From Longimicrobium sp. (GTDB taxonomy: Bacteria; Gemmatimonadota; Gemmatimonadetes; Longimicrobiales; Longimicrobiaceae), in assembly GCA_036389795.1 (NCBI GenBank), contig DASVWD010000010.1, positions 1 through 42,403 of the forward strand: a stretch of DNA of 42,403 nucleotides, written 5' to 3'. Positions 7,727 through 15,539 of the stretch are shown here, in pieces; the stretch's first letter is position 1, and the number at the start of each line of letters is the position of its first letter. Both the position numbers and the translations under genes were made by a program. Below the pieces are notes generated by a model. The model was not told where the DNA came from. It was given only the letters and a program-made list of their open reading frames with translations, and did no database searches.

Positions 7727-8566
7727 TCAGGGTCTGGCGAGCCGGATGCGGCCGCCGAAGGACTGGACGTCGAGCCGGGCGGCACCGCGGCCCAGAACGA
7801 AGGAGACGATGCCGCGGCGGTGCGGCCCCCGCGGCACGTACGGGAACTCGCACTCGAAGTCTCCCTGCACGGCCGCCACACTGACCTCGGCGTCCACCGC
7901 GCCCGTGGGGAAGACCGAGATCGGGCCGCTGTGCGTGGTCAGCTCGTAGGTGCCGCCCGGCCGCAGGGGCCCCCGGAACTCGATGGCGCCCGCCACGCTC
8001 TGCGCCCGCACGGCGCCGGCGTCCACCCCCTCCAGGACGATGTTGTTGCTGGAGCTCTCCACGTCGACCTCGCCCTGCACGTCGCGCAGGCGGATGGCGG
8101 CGTCCAGCGAGCGCGCGGTGACGCGGCCGCGCACGCCGACGACTTCGATCTCGCCCAGGATCGACTCCACGCGCACCGGGCCGCGCCCGCCGTCGATCCG
8201 GATCCGCCCCGTGTTGTTGGCGGCCGACACCGGGCCCTCGGCGCCCGCCACGTCGATGTCGGCGTCCCTGCCGCCGAGCGAGAGCCGCATGGCGCGAGGG
8301 ACCGTGATCCGGTAGTCGACGGCCGCGACGCGGCGCGACTGGTGCCGGACGCGCACCAGCGAGTCCGACGCCTGCACCCGCACCGCCACGCCCGGCCCGT
8401 GCTCCGCCACCACGCGCACCGCGGCCCGGTCCCAGGTCCGCACCGTGATGCTCCCCGCCGGCACGTCCAGCTCCAGCCGGGCGTTCAGGCGGGCCGCCAC
8501 CGTGGTGTCGGTGCCGCCCTGCAAGAGGGCCAGTCCCACGCAGAGCGCCGCGCAGAGGGTGAGCAT
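7727..8566 (-). CDS. DUF4097-type beta-strand repeat protein, secreted
   Basis: A 279-residue protein with an N-terminal hydrophobic signal (about 1-17). It is followed by many short beta strands in a repeating pattern (for example GPVRVESILGEIEVVGVRG and GRVTARSLDAAIRLRDVQG), as expected for the DUF4097 / putative adhesin beta-helix fold. Such proteins often sit in the envelope, next to ECF sigma or PspC genes. Here it follows the anti-sigma candidate by 25 nt on the same strand, so it is probably the third gene of that operon and may be a stress-response output or sensor. No catalytic residues are apparent. Confidence 0.8.
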   Translation of the reverse strand: MLTLCAALCVGLALLQGGTDTTVAARLNARLELDVPAGSITVRTWDRAAVRVVAEHGPGVAVRVQASDSLVRVRHQSRRVAAVDYRITVPRAMRLSLGGRDADIDVAGAEGPVSAANNTGRIRIDGGRGPVRVESILGEIEVVGVRGRVTARSLDAAIRLRDVQGEVDVESSSNNIVLEGVDAGAVRAQSVAGAIEFRGPLRPGGTYELTTHSGPISVFPTGAVDAEVSVAAVQGDFECEFPYVPRGPHRRGIVSFVLGRGAARLDVQSFGGRIRLARP

Positions 8567-8591
8567 GGTCGGAAGCGGGTCCCGTGGGGGG

Positions 8592-9140
8592 TCAGCTCTC
8601 GCGGCGCACCGCGCCGGCGGCTTGGCGCAGCGCGGTGAGCTTGTGCAGCCTCAGCTCGGCCAGGTAGGGCCCCAGCGAGGCGTTAGCCGGGTCGGAGCGC
8701 AGCGCCGCTTCGGCTTGGCGGATCGCCGCGTCGACCGTCGCCAGGCTTCGCTCGATCGTCCGCAGCGTCTCGGGCCGCAGCGTGCCGCGGCCCTCCGCCA
8801 CCACCCGTTCCAGGCGCGCCACCGAGGCGCGGTACTCCGCGGTGGGCTCCCACGCCGCCGGGGCCGCTTGCGCCCTCGCCGCGGCGCCGTCCCGCGCCGC
8901 CGGCCGGGCCAGCCAGGCGTGCAGCGCGAAGCCCAGGGCGAGGCTCGCCGCCAGCGAGGCCGCCCAGGCCGCGCGCCGGAGGCTCCCGCGCCACCGAAGC
9001 CCCCGGCGGCGCCCGCCGAGGGCGGCGCCGACTTCGGGGGCCAGGCGGCTCCAGATCTCGTCCGCGGGCGGCTCCGTCCCGTCCCGGTACCGGGCGGCGG
9101 CGGCGCGCAGGAACTCCACGAAGCGGTCGTCGCGGCTCAT
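8592..9140 (-). CDS. Putative membrane anti-sigma factor
   Basis: A 182-residue protein. The N-terminal ~45 residues are cytoplasmic (SRDDRFVEFLRAAAARYRDG...). One transmembrane helix follows at about 55-77 (AAWAASLAASLALGFALHAW), then a periplasmic helical region with a probable coiled coil (about 98-165). The start codon overlaps the stop of the sigma-factor gene by 4 nt (ATGA), the standard arrangement for an ECF sigma and its anti-sigma. There is no HxxxCxxC zinc motif, so it is not a ZAS-type anti-sigma. Function is inferred from topology and coupling only. Confidence 0.7.
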   Translation of the reverse strand: MSRDDRFVEFLRAAAARYRDGTEPPADEIWSRLAPEVGAALGGRRRGLRWRGSLRRAAWAASLAASLALGFALHAWLARPAARDGAAARAQAAPAAWEPTAEYRASVARLERVVAEGRGTLRPETLRTIERSLATVDAAIRQAEAALRSDPANASLGPYLAELRLHKLTALRQAAGAVRRES

Positions 9141-9682
9141 CCTTCCCATTCTCCCGCGAAGTCGGCGAGCGCCGTCCTGAGCGCCGCGCGGGCGTCGGAC
9201 AGCCGGCGCTTGGAGGTGCCCACCGGGATGCCGAGCAGCTCGCCGATCTCGGCGTGCGTGTAGCCTTCCACGTCGTAGAGCACGAACACCATCCGGTTGG
9301 GGGCTGCGAGCGCGTCGACGGCCGCCTCCAGGCGGCGCCTGAGGTCCCAGCGGGGCCCCTCGGGCTCCACCGCCACCCCGGCGGCCGCCTCGAGCGACGT
9401 CTCGCGGGTGCGGAACCGGCGGGTGCTGCGCTGCCGGTCGACCACCGCCGACACGGCGATCCGGCGCAGCCAGGTGGAGAACGCCGCCCCGCCGCGGAAG
9501 CCCGCGAGCCGCCGGAACGCCCGCGCGAAGGTCTCCTGCGTGCAGTCGTCCGCGGCGTCTTCGGGGCCCAGCAGCCGGCTCACCAGGCGGTGCACGTGGC
9601 CCACGTGCCGGTCGTACAGCTCCCGCGCCGCCCCCACGTCGCCCTGGATGGCGCGCTCGATCAGCGCCCGCTCGTCTGACAT
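9137..9682 (-). CDS. ECF RNA polymerase sigma factor
   Basis: A 181-residue group IV sigma factor. Sigma-2 spans about 20-85 (with DAADDCTQETFARAFR, the region 2.2 core, and the aromatic FSTWLRRIA). Sigma-4 spans about 118-175 (YTHAEIGELLGIPVGTSKRR as its helix-turn-helix). The ATG at 9682 gives the usual family length; a GTG 60 nt upstream would add a Pro-rich extension. It is translationally coupled to the anti-sigma candidate and probably regulates its own operon (see the site at 9751-9777). Confidence 0.92.
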   Translation of the reverse strand: MSDERALIERAIQGDVGAARELYDRHVGHVHRLVSRLLGPEDAADDCTQETFARAFRRLAGFRGGAAFSTWLRRIAVSAVVDRQRSTRRFRTRETSLEAAAGVAVEPEGPRWDLRRRLEAAVDALAAPNRMVFVLYDVEGYTHAEIGELLGIPVGTSKRRLSDARAALRTALADFAGEWEG

Positions 9683-9750
9683 CGGGGTCTGCGCCCGGGG
9701 GGCCGGCACGGGGGCTTTCGCCGTGGGTGCGGTCGGGTTCACACCTGGTA

Positions 9751-9777
9751 TAGACGGAGCGATGCGCGAACGGGTTC
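9751..9777 (-). promoter_or_regulatory. Possible ECF-type autoregulated promoter
   Basis: On the minus strand GAACC (9777-9773), 16 nt, CGTC (9756-9753), followed by TATACC. GAACC with CGTC is the common -35/-10 pair of ECF promoters. The site lies 71 nt upstream of the sigma gene. Confidence 0.4.
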
Positions 9778-9920
9778 GGTGGAGCGCCCGCGCGGGGAGG
9801 GCGGACGGGGGACGCCGCAACTCGCGCGCGCCGCCGCGAAAGACGCGCCGGTGGCTTGCCCGCGCCCCGCCGGAGTGCGATTTTGCCCATCGCGATCCAC
9901 CCCCAAAGCGAAGGTCGGAA

Positions 9921-10364
9921 ATGGCCGCAGAGCTCCTTCCCGTCGGCGCGGAGGCGCCCGTCTTCCAGGCAGAGACCACGGACGGCGGGCGCGTGTCGCT
10001 GGCGGAATTCCGCGGGAAGCAGCCGGTGCTGCTGATGTTCTATCCCGAAGACGACACCCCCGGCTGCACCCGGCAGATGTGCGCCGCGCGCGACGAGGGC
10101 GCCGACTACGCCGCCGCCGGCGTGGCGCGCTTCGGCGTGAACCCGGGGAGCCTGGACAGCCACCGGGCGTTCGTGGACAGGTACTCGCTCGACTTCCCGC
10201 TGATCGTGGACCAGGACGCCGAGATCGCCCAGGCGTACGGCGTGCTCCGGGAAGAAGGCGGCGTGGGGCGCGCCACCTACCTGGTCGACCGCGACGGCCG
10301 CATCGCCTACGCCGCCCAGGGCGCGCACGGCGCCGCCGAGGTGCTGGGGGCGCTCCGTGGCTGA
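9921..10364 (+). CDS. Thioredoxin-dependent peroxiredoxin, BCP/PrxQ type
   Basis: A 147-residue cytosolic peroxidase that reduces H2O2 and organic peroxides. The active-site segment TPGCTRQMCAARD (46-58) has the peroxidatic cysteine C49 and, five residues on, the resolving cysteine C54, the PrxQ pattern. The DQDAEIAQAYGV and RATYLVDRDGRI segments are also typical. It is divergent from the ECF sigma operon, sharing a 238-nt gap. The stop overlaps the GTG of the next gene by 8 nt, so the two are co-translated. Confidence 0.93.
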   Translation: MAAELLPVGAEAPVFQAETTDGGRVSLAEFRGKQPVLLMFYPEDDTPGCTRQMCAARDEGADYAAAGVARFGVNPGSLDSHRAFVDRYSLDFPLIVDQDAEIAQAYGVLREEGGVGRATYLVDRDGRIAYAAQGAHGAAEVLGALRG

Positions 10365-11034
10365 GGCGGCCGTGGGGAAGGGCGAGGCGATCGTCCGCGG
10401 CTTCACCGGCGGCGTCTTCGCCGAGAACTGCTACCTGGTGGCGTGCGCGCGCAGCAGCCTCGGCATCCTGGTGGACCCCGGCGCCGCCGCCCCCCAGGCC
10501 CTGGCCGAGGCGCGCCGGCTGGGGGTGACGGTCGAGCAGATCGTGCTCACCCACGCGCACCTGGACCACGTGGAGGGGCTGGCGCACGCCAAGGAAGAGA
10601 CCGGCGCGCCGATCTACCTGCACCCGGCCGACCAGGAGCTGTACCGCGCGGCGCCCATGCAGGCGCAGTGGTTCGGGCTCACGCTCGAGCCGCTGCCGCC
10701 GGTGGACCGGCCGCTCGCCGAGGGCGACGTGGTGCGCTTCGGCGAGTGCGAGCTGGCGGTGCGCTTCGCGCCGGGGCACGCGCCGGGGCACGTGGTGCTG
10801 GTGGGCGACGGGGTGGCGCTGGTGGGCGACGTGATCTTCGCCGGCTCCATCGGCCGCACCGACCTCCCCGGCGGCGACTTCCCCACGCTGATGAAGTCGA
10901 TCCGCGAGCAGGTGATGACGCTCCCCGACGCCACCACCCTCTACACCGGCCACGGCCCCGAGACCACCGTGGGCCACGAGCGCGTCAGCAACCCCTTCCT
11001 GGTCCCCAACTTCGGCGGCAGCCAGTTCGCCTGA
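10357..11034 (+). CDS. Metallo-beta-lactamase-fold hydrolase (glyoxalase II-like, YcbL type)
   Basis: A 225-residue MBL-fold protein. The binuclear metal site is complete: H66, H68, D70 and H71 in THAHLDHVEG, H145 in APGHAPGH, D158 in GDVIF and H199 in TGHGPET. The short C-terminus lacks the full glyoxalase II helical domain, so it matches the small YcbL/GloB-like group that hydrolyses glutathione- or bacillithiol-type thioesters or related substrates. The GTG start at 10357 lies inside the end of the peroxiredoxin gene. The pairing suggests a joint role in electrophile or peroxide defence (inference). Confidence 0.88.
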   Translation: MAEAAVGKGEAIVRGFTGGVFAENCYLVACARSSLGILVDPGAAAPQALAEARRLGVTVEQIVLTHAHLDHVEGLAHAKEETGAPIYLHPADQELYRAAPMQAQWFGLTLEPLPPVDRPLAEGDVVRFGECELAVRFAPGHAPGHVVLVGDGVALVGDVIFAGSIGRTDLPGGDFPTLMKSIREQVMTLPDATTLYTGHGPETTVGHERVSNPFLVPNFGGSQFA

Positions 11035-11067
11035 GGGTATTGGCGGACATCGAAACGACAACCACGG

Positions 11068-11218
11068 CTTTGGGCGTGTCCCCCTGAAGGGGGCCGGGCT
11101 GCGCGCGCGGTAGGGCACGATACGACTGTGCCCAACCGCGCCGGGCCACCGCGCCCACAAAACCCCCGTGGGCGCGGCGTCCCGGCCCTCCGGGCGCGCA
11201 TCCCTCACGCGGGTCGGG
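11068..11218 (-). repeat. Interspersed repeat family R1, copy 2
   Basis: Reverse-oriented copy of the ~150-bp repeat at 17185-17335, including the GTGCCCAACCGCGCCGGGCC and GGCGTGTCCCCCTGAAGGGG blocks. It abuts repeat R2 at 11237, making a composite unit. Confidence 0.85.
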
Positions 11219-11236
11219 TGTCGTGGAGATGAGTTC

Positions 11237-11340
11237 CGTAGGGGCGAGCATGCGAGTCCGAAGACAGGCGGCCCCGGCGCAAGGGGCCGCCTGTCGCGCA
11301 TGGGCTGGCATCCGACGGTGAGGCATGCCTCGCCCCTACG
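11237..11340 (+). repeat. Palindromic hairpin repeat family R2, copy 1
   Basis: A 104-bp element bounded by CGTAGGGGCGA and TCGCCCCTACG. Inside is a perfect 13-bp stem GACAGGCGGCCCC / GGGGCCGCCTGTC with loop GGCGCAA. Copies are at 12177-12281 and, inverted, at 17062-17161; its right end GAGGCATGCCTCGCCC also flanks the MITE at 21312. Confidence 0.85.
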
Positions 11341-11374
11341 GGATTTTCGTGATCTTCCCCCTTCATCATCTCGA

Positions 11375-11403
11375 TTGACGCTCCGTGAGGCGCCGCCTAT
11401 CTT
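11375..11403 (+). promoter_or_regulatory. purN promoter
   Basis: TTGACG (11375-11380), 17 nt, TATCTT (11398-11403). The predicted start near 11410 leaves a leader of about 25 nt containing GGAGAG before the TTG start of purN. Confidence 0.75.
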
Positions 11404-11435
11404 CCGCCCCCTCTTTTCCGACCCGGAGAGCCGAG

Positions 11436-12134
11436 TTGAGCGTTCCCGCGCGCGTCGCCGTCCTCGCCTCGGGCGGGGGGACGAACCTGCAGGCGCTGAT
11501 CGACCGCTTCAACCCCGCGCCCGCCCCCGCCGCGCGCGTGGAACTGGTGGTGGCGAGCCGCGCCGGCGTCGGCGCGCTGGAGCGGGCGGCGCGCGCGGGT
11601 GTCCCGGCCGTGGTGCTCGACGTGCGGGAAGTCGGCGCCGAGGCGCTGGCCGCGCGGATGCTCGCGGCGCTGGAGGAGCACCGCATCGACTTCATCGTCC
11701 TGGCCGGCTGGCTCCAGCTGGTGCCGGCCGAAGTGGTGGAGCGCTACCGCGGGCGGATGCTCAACGTCCACCCCGCGCTCCTCCCCGGGTTCGGGGGGAA
11801 GGGGATGTACGGCATCCGCGTGCACCGGGCAGTGCTGGAGTCGGGGGTGCGCGTCACGGGCGCCACGGTGCACCTGGTGGGCGACCGCTACGACGAGGGC
11901 CGCGTCGTGGCGCAGTGGCCCGTCCCCGTGCTGGCGGGCGACACGCCGGAGACGCTGGCCGCGCGCGTGCTGGCCGTGGAGCACCGCATCCTGCCGCTGG
12001 CCGTCGAGGCCCTGGCGCTGGGCGAAGGCCCGCCGCCCGGCCCCGGCGGCCCGCTCTGCTTCGACCTGCTGCAGGCCCCCGCGCCCCCCGCCGAGTCGAT
12101 CCGGGTGACGATGGCGGCGCATCACCAGGATTGA
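11436..12134 (+). CDS. purN: Phosphoribosylglycinamide formyltransferase PurN
   Basis: A 232-residue cytosolic enzyme that transfers a formyl group from 10-formyl-tetrahydrofolate to GAR, the third step of purine synthesis. The phosphate-binding ASGGGTNLQAL (11-21) is present. So are the catalytic trio N110 and H112 in MLNVHPALLPGF and D150 in VHLVGDRYDEG. The TTG at 11436 is chosen because GGAGAG lies six bases upstream and the family N-terminus starts here; upstream in-frame sequence overlaps the promoter. The C-terminus is about 20-25 residues longer than E. coli PurN, rich in Pro and Gly. purH follows after a repeat. Confidence 0.95.
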   Translation: MSVPARVAVLASGGGTNLQALIDRFNPAPAPAARVELVVASRAGVGALERAARAGVPAVVLDVREVGAEALAARMLAALEEHRIDFIVLAGWLQLVPAEVVERYRGRMLNVHPALLPGFGGKGMYGIRVHRAVLESGVRVTGATVHLVGDRYDEGRVVAQWPVPVLAGDTPETLAARVLAVEHRILPLAVEALALGEGPPPGPGGPLCFDLLQAPAPPAESIRVTMAAHHQD

Positions 12135-12176
12135 ACCTGGTGTGGAGCGGACGTGTCTTGCTGGTGCGAGGTGTTC

Positions 12177-12281
12177 CGTAGGGGCGAGCATGCGAGTCCG
12201 AGGACAGGCGGCCTCAGCGCAAGAGGCAGCCTGCCGCGCATGGGCTGGCGCCCGCCGGTCGAGGCATGCCTCGCCCCTACG
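12177..12281 (+). repeat. Palindromic hairpin repeat family R2, copy 2
   Basis: About 85% identical by eye to 11237-11340, with the same CGTAGGGGCGA and TCGCCCCTACG ends. In the inner stem the pair C-G of copy 1 is replaced by T-A (CCTC with GAGG), a compensatory change; two other stem positions are mismatched. It fills most of the purN-purH gap. Confidence 0.85.
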
Positions 12282-12385
12282 ATGATTCCGGTCCGGATCG
12301 CAGCTAAGTGAGGTGGAGGGATGCAAATCTTTTCCCTTCAACGAAATAGCTTGTTTCTGATGAAGTCCTCTCTCGACGGATCGTC

Positions 12386-13978
12386 ATGCCCAGGGCACTG
12401 CTGAGCGTATCGGACAAGACGGGGCTGGAGGCGTTCGCGCGGGCGCTCGCGGAGCGCGGGTGGACGCTGCTCTCCACCGGCGGGACGGCGCGCGCGCTGC
12501 GCGAGGCGGGGCTCGCCGTCACCGAGGTGAGCGAGGTCACCGGGCACCCGGAGATGATGGAGGGCCGGGTGAAGACGCTGCACCCCGCCGTGCACGCCGG
12601 CCTCCTCGCCCGCCGCGCCAACCCCGACGACTTGGCGCAGATGCGGGCCCAGGGCTACGAGCCGATCGACCTGGTGGCGGTCAACCTCTACCCCTTCCGC
12701 GAGACCGTCGCCCGCCCCGGCTTCACCCCCCAGGAAGCGGTCGAGAACATCGACATCGGCGGGCCGTCGATGCTGCGCTCCGCCGCCAAGAACCACGAGA
12801 GCGTTTGGGTGGTGGTCGACCCGGCGGACTACGGCCGCGTCCTCGCCGCGCTGGGCGGCGCGGACGACGTGGCGCGCGCGCTCCGGCGCGAGCTGGCGGT
12901 GAAGGTGTTCGCGCACACCTCCGCGTACGACGGCGCCATCGCCGCCTACCTGGGCGGGGCGGGGAAGGAGGAGGCCGCGGCGTCCACCGGGACCGACGGC
13001 GAGGCCGGCGGCGAGGCGTTCCCGGCGGAGGTCTCGCTGCGGCTGGAGAAGGTGCAGGATCTCCGCTACGGCGAGAACCCCGACCAGCCGGCGGCGTTCT
13101 ACCGCGACACGGCGGCGCGCGGCGGGCTCCCCGGGCTGCGCCAGCTGCACGGCAAGCAGCTCTCCTTCATCAACCTGCTCGACGTGGAGGGGGCCCTCTT
13201 CGCCGTCTCCGCGTGGGACGGCGCGGAGCTGGCCGCGTGCGCCGTCGTCAAGCACACCACGCCGTGCGGGATCGCGGTGGGCGGCGACGCGGCCGAGGCG
13301 TACCGCAAGGCGCTCTCGACCGACCCCGCCAGCGCGTTCGGCTCGGTGGTGGCGTTCAACACCGAGGTGTCGGAGCGCGCGGCCGTGCTGCTGCGCCCCA
13401 ACTACGTCGAGGTGGTCGTCGCCCCCTCGTTCGCCGAGGGCGCGCTGCGGCTGCTCACGGAGAAGAAGAACATCCGCCTCCTCGCCGTCCCCCGTTCGCC
13501 GGACGTGGAGGAGGAGCTCGACTTCAAGCGCGTGCGCGGCGGCTTCGTGGCGCAGCGGGCCATGCGGATGCGCTTCCCCGAAGACGCCTGGCGCGTGGTG
13601 ACGAAGCGGCAGCCGACGGGGGAGGAGATGGACGACCTGCGCTTCGCCTGGCGCGCGGTGGCGTCGGTGAAGTCGAACGCGATCCTGCTGGCGCGGGGCG
13701 GGATGGCGCTGGGGATCGGGGCGGGGCAGATGAGCCGCGTGGACTCGTCGCGGATCGCGGTGATGAAGGCGCGCGACCAGGGCTTCGACCTGCAGGGCGC
13801 GGCGCTCGCCTCCGACGCCTACTTCCCCTTCCGCGACGGGGTGGACGCGGCGGCCGAGGCCGGCGTGCGCGCCATCATCCAGCCCGGCGGCTCCATCCGC
13901 GACGAGGAGGTGGTCGCCGCCGCCGACGAGCACGGCGTGGCGATGGTGTTCACCGGGCGGAGGCTGTTCCGGCATTGA
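12386..13978 (+). CDS. purH: Bifunctional AICAR transformylase / IMP cyclohydrolase PurH
   Basis: A 530-residue enzyme for the last two steps of IMP synthesis. The N-terminal cyclohydrolase (MGS-like) domain spans about 1-195 with [17 protein letters not shown] and [18 protein letters not shown]. The transformylase domain follows with [13 protein letters not shown] and the catalytic K289-H290 in KHTTPCG, ending with the conserved [10 protein letters not shown]...[14 protein letters not shown]. The ATG at 12386 matches the family N-terminus. It is downstream of purN on the same strand but separated by about 250 nt with repeat R2. Confidence 0.97.
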   Translation: MPRALLSVSDKTGLEAFARALAERGWTLLSTGGTARALREAGLAVTEVSEVTGHPEMMEGRVKTLHPAVHAGLLARRANPDDLAQMRAQGYEPIDLVAVNLYPFRETVARPGFTPQEAVENIDIGGPSMLRSAAKNHESVWVVVDPADYGRVLAALGGADDVARALRRELAVKVFAHTSAYDGAIAAYLGGAGKEEAAASTGTDGEAGGEAFPAEVSLRLEKVQDLRYGENPDQPAAFYRDTAARGGLPGLRQLHGKQLSFINLLDVEGALFAVSAWDGAELAACAVVKHTTPCGIAVGGDAAEAYRKALSTDPASAFGSVVAFNTEVSERAAVLLRPNYVEVVVAPSFAEGALRLLTEKKNIRLLAVPRSPDVEEELDFKRVRGGFVAQRAMRMRFPEDAWRVVTKRQPTGEEMDDLRFAWRAVASVKSNAILLARGGMALGIGAGQMSRVDSSRIAVMKARDQGFDLQGAALASDAYFPFRDGVDAAAEAGVRAIIQPGGSIRDEEVVAAADEHGVAMVFTGRRLFRH

Positions 13979-13980
13979 AC

Positions 13981-14192
13981 TGCAAGTGCGAAGTGCGAAG
14001 TGCGAAGTGCGCCGGCGAAAGGCGGATGAAGCCGCGGCAGCAACGGCGCAAAGCCCGCCTGCGCGGGCTCCTTCGGCGCGGACGCGGGTTCGGTGCGGGG
14101 AGGCCGGGTCTCGTCACCACTTCCTTCGCACTCACGCACTCACGCACTCACGCACTCGCACTTCGCACTTCGCACTTCGCACTTCGCACTTG
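13981..14192. repeat. Long inverted GTGCGAA/TTCGCAC arrays around an R5-like repeat
   Basis: Left arm (about 13983-14010): four AAGTGCG units. Right arm (about 14128-14192): CACTCACG units followed by five TTCGCAC units. Between them 14020-14100 resembles repeat R5 (GATGAAGCCGCGGCAGCAAC, then GGACGCGGGTTCGG). It lies just after purH and could act as a large hairpin at the 3' end. Confidence 0.75.
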
Positions 14193-14224
14193 GGTCACTG
14201 TCAGACTCCCCCACAGACAGACGT

Positions 14225-14253
14225 TTGACGGAAACCCGCGCCCGGCCTAGTTT
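14225..14253 (+). promoter_or_regulatory. larC promoter
   Basis: TTGACG (14225-14230), 17 nt, TAGTTT (14248-14253). The expected leader to the TTG at 14304 is about 45 nt. Confidence 0.7.
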
Positions 14254-14303
14254 GCCGATCCTGCAATTCTGCCACACGATGTGATCCGGACGAGGCGCGG
14301 CTG

Positions 14304-15473
14304 TTGCGCGGACTGATCTTCGACCCCTTCGCGGGGGTGAGCGGCGACATGACCGTCGCCGCGCTGCTGGACCTGGGGCTGCCGCTCGACTGGCTCCGGC
14401 GCTTCGTCGCCGGCCTCGGCCTGGGCGACATCCGCGTGGACGCCGAGCGGGTGATGCGCAAGGGGATCGCCTGCACGCGCCTGGTGCTGGAGCTGCCCCA
14501 CGAGCACGCCCACCGGCACCTGCACCACGTGGTGAAGATCATCGAGGGCACGGGCGTCGCCCCCGAGGTGCGCGACCGCGCGGTGCACGCCTTCACCCTG
14601 CTGGCCCACGCCGAGGCCGAGGTGCACGGCACCACCCCCGAGCGCGTGCACTTCCACGAGGTGGGCGCGCTGGACGCCATCGTCGACATCCTGGCGTCCG
14701 TGGCGGGCGTGGCCGAGCTGGGCGTCGGCGAGTGCTACACGCGCCCCGTGGCCCTCGGGCGCGGGTGGGTGGACATGGAGCACGGGCACTTCCCCGTGCC
14801 CCCGCCCGCGGTGCTCAAGTTGTTGCGCGGCATACCGGTAGCGGACCCGGAGCTGGAGGGCGAGTGTACGACGCCCACCGGCGCCGCCCTGGTGGCGGCG
14901 CTCACCGGCGGCCGGCCCGCCCCCGCGGTGTTCACCCCCCTGGCCAACGGCTTCGGGGCGGGCGCGCGCGACCCCGGCGACCGCCCCAACTGCCTGCGGC
15001 TGGTGCTGATCGAGCCGGCCGGTGACGGCGAATCGGCGGTCCTCGTCGTGCAGTGCGACGTGGACGACCTGCCGCCCGAGTACGTGCCGCCGCTGGTGGA
15101 GGCGGTGCTGGCCGCGGGGGCGCTGGACTGCACGGCCACCCCGGTGGCGATGAAGAAGGGGCGCCCGGGGCTGCGCGTGGAGGCGCTCGCGCCGCCGGCT
15201 AAGCTCGACGCGGTCAGCGCGGCGCTCTTCCACGCGGGCTCCTCCATCGGCGTGCGCTACTGGCCCGCCGAGCGGGTGGTGCTGCCGCGCCGCGTGGAGA
15301 CCGTCACCTGGCGCGGCGAGGAGATCCGCGTGAAGCGCTCGGCGCTCCCCGGCGGGGGCGAGCGGGCCAAGCCGGAGTTCGAGGACGTGGCGCGGGCCGC
15401 GGCGCGGCTGGGGATCACCCCGCTGGCCGCCTACCGGGCCATGCTGTCGGAGGGCGTCGCGGCCGAGGGCTGA
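14304..15473 (+). CDS. larC: Nickel-pincer cofactor biosynthesis protein LarC
   Basis: A 389-residue LarC (DUF111) protein. LarC is the CTP-dependent nickel insertase that completes the nickel-pincer nucleotide cofactor of lactate racemase and related LarA enzymes. Family signatures are FDPFAGVSGDM near the N-terminus, HFHEVGALDAIVDI near 115-128, and the C-terminal CDVDDLPPEY and MKKGRPG segments. It is one continuous frame; in Lactobacillus larC is read through a programmed frameshift. The start is TTG at 14304. No larA, larB or larE is adjacent. The next gene, 66 nt away, is unrelated in appearance. Confidence 0.93.
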   Translation: MRGLIFDPFAGVSGDMTVAALLDLGLPLDWLRRFVAGLGLGDIRVDAERVMRKGIACTRLVLELPHEHAHRHLHHVVKIIEGTGVAPEVRDRAVHAFTLLAHAEAEVHGTTPERVHFHEVGALDAIVDILASVAGVAELGVGECYTRPVALGRGWVDMEHGHFPVPPPAVLKLLRGIPVADPELEGECTTPTGAALVAALTGGRPAPAVFTPLANGFGAGARDPGDRPNCLRLVLIEPAGDGESAVLVVQCDVDDLPPEYVPPLVEAVLAAGALDCTATPVAMKKGRPGLRVEALAPPAKLDAVSAALFHAGSSIGVRYWPAERVVLPRRVETVTWRGEEIRVKRSALPGGGERAKPEFEDVARAAARLGITPLAAYRAMLSEGVAAEG

Positions 15474-15539
15474 CGGCGTCCCTGCGGTGCTCTCCCGCTC
15501 CCACGAGCGGGTTCCACACCTTCCACGGAGGAAGCACGC

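Noticed and set aside
7614..7853. Peptide with HTEDTEDTE-like repeats
   Set aside because: This is translation of the R4 DNA repeat running on into the antisense of DUF4097; the same repeat elsewhere is in other frames.
13981..14192. Possible CRISPR array (regular short repeats)
   Set aside because: The units are 7-8 bp with no spacers of constant length, and they face each other as inverted arrays. No cas genes are present.
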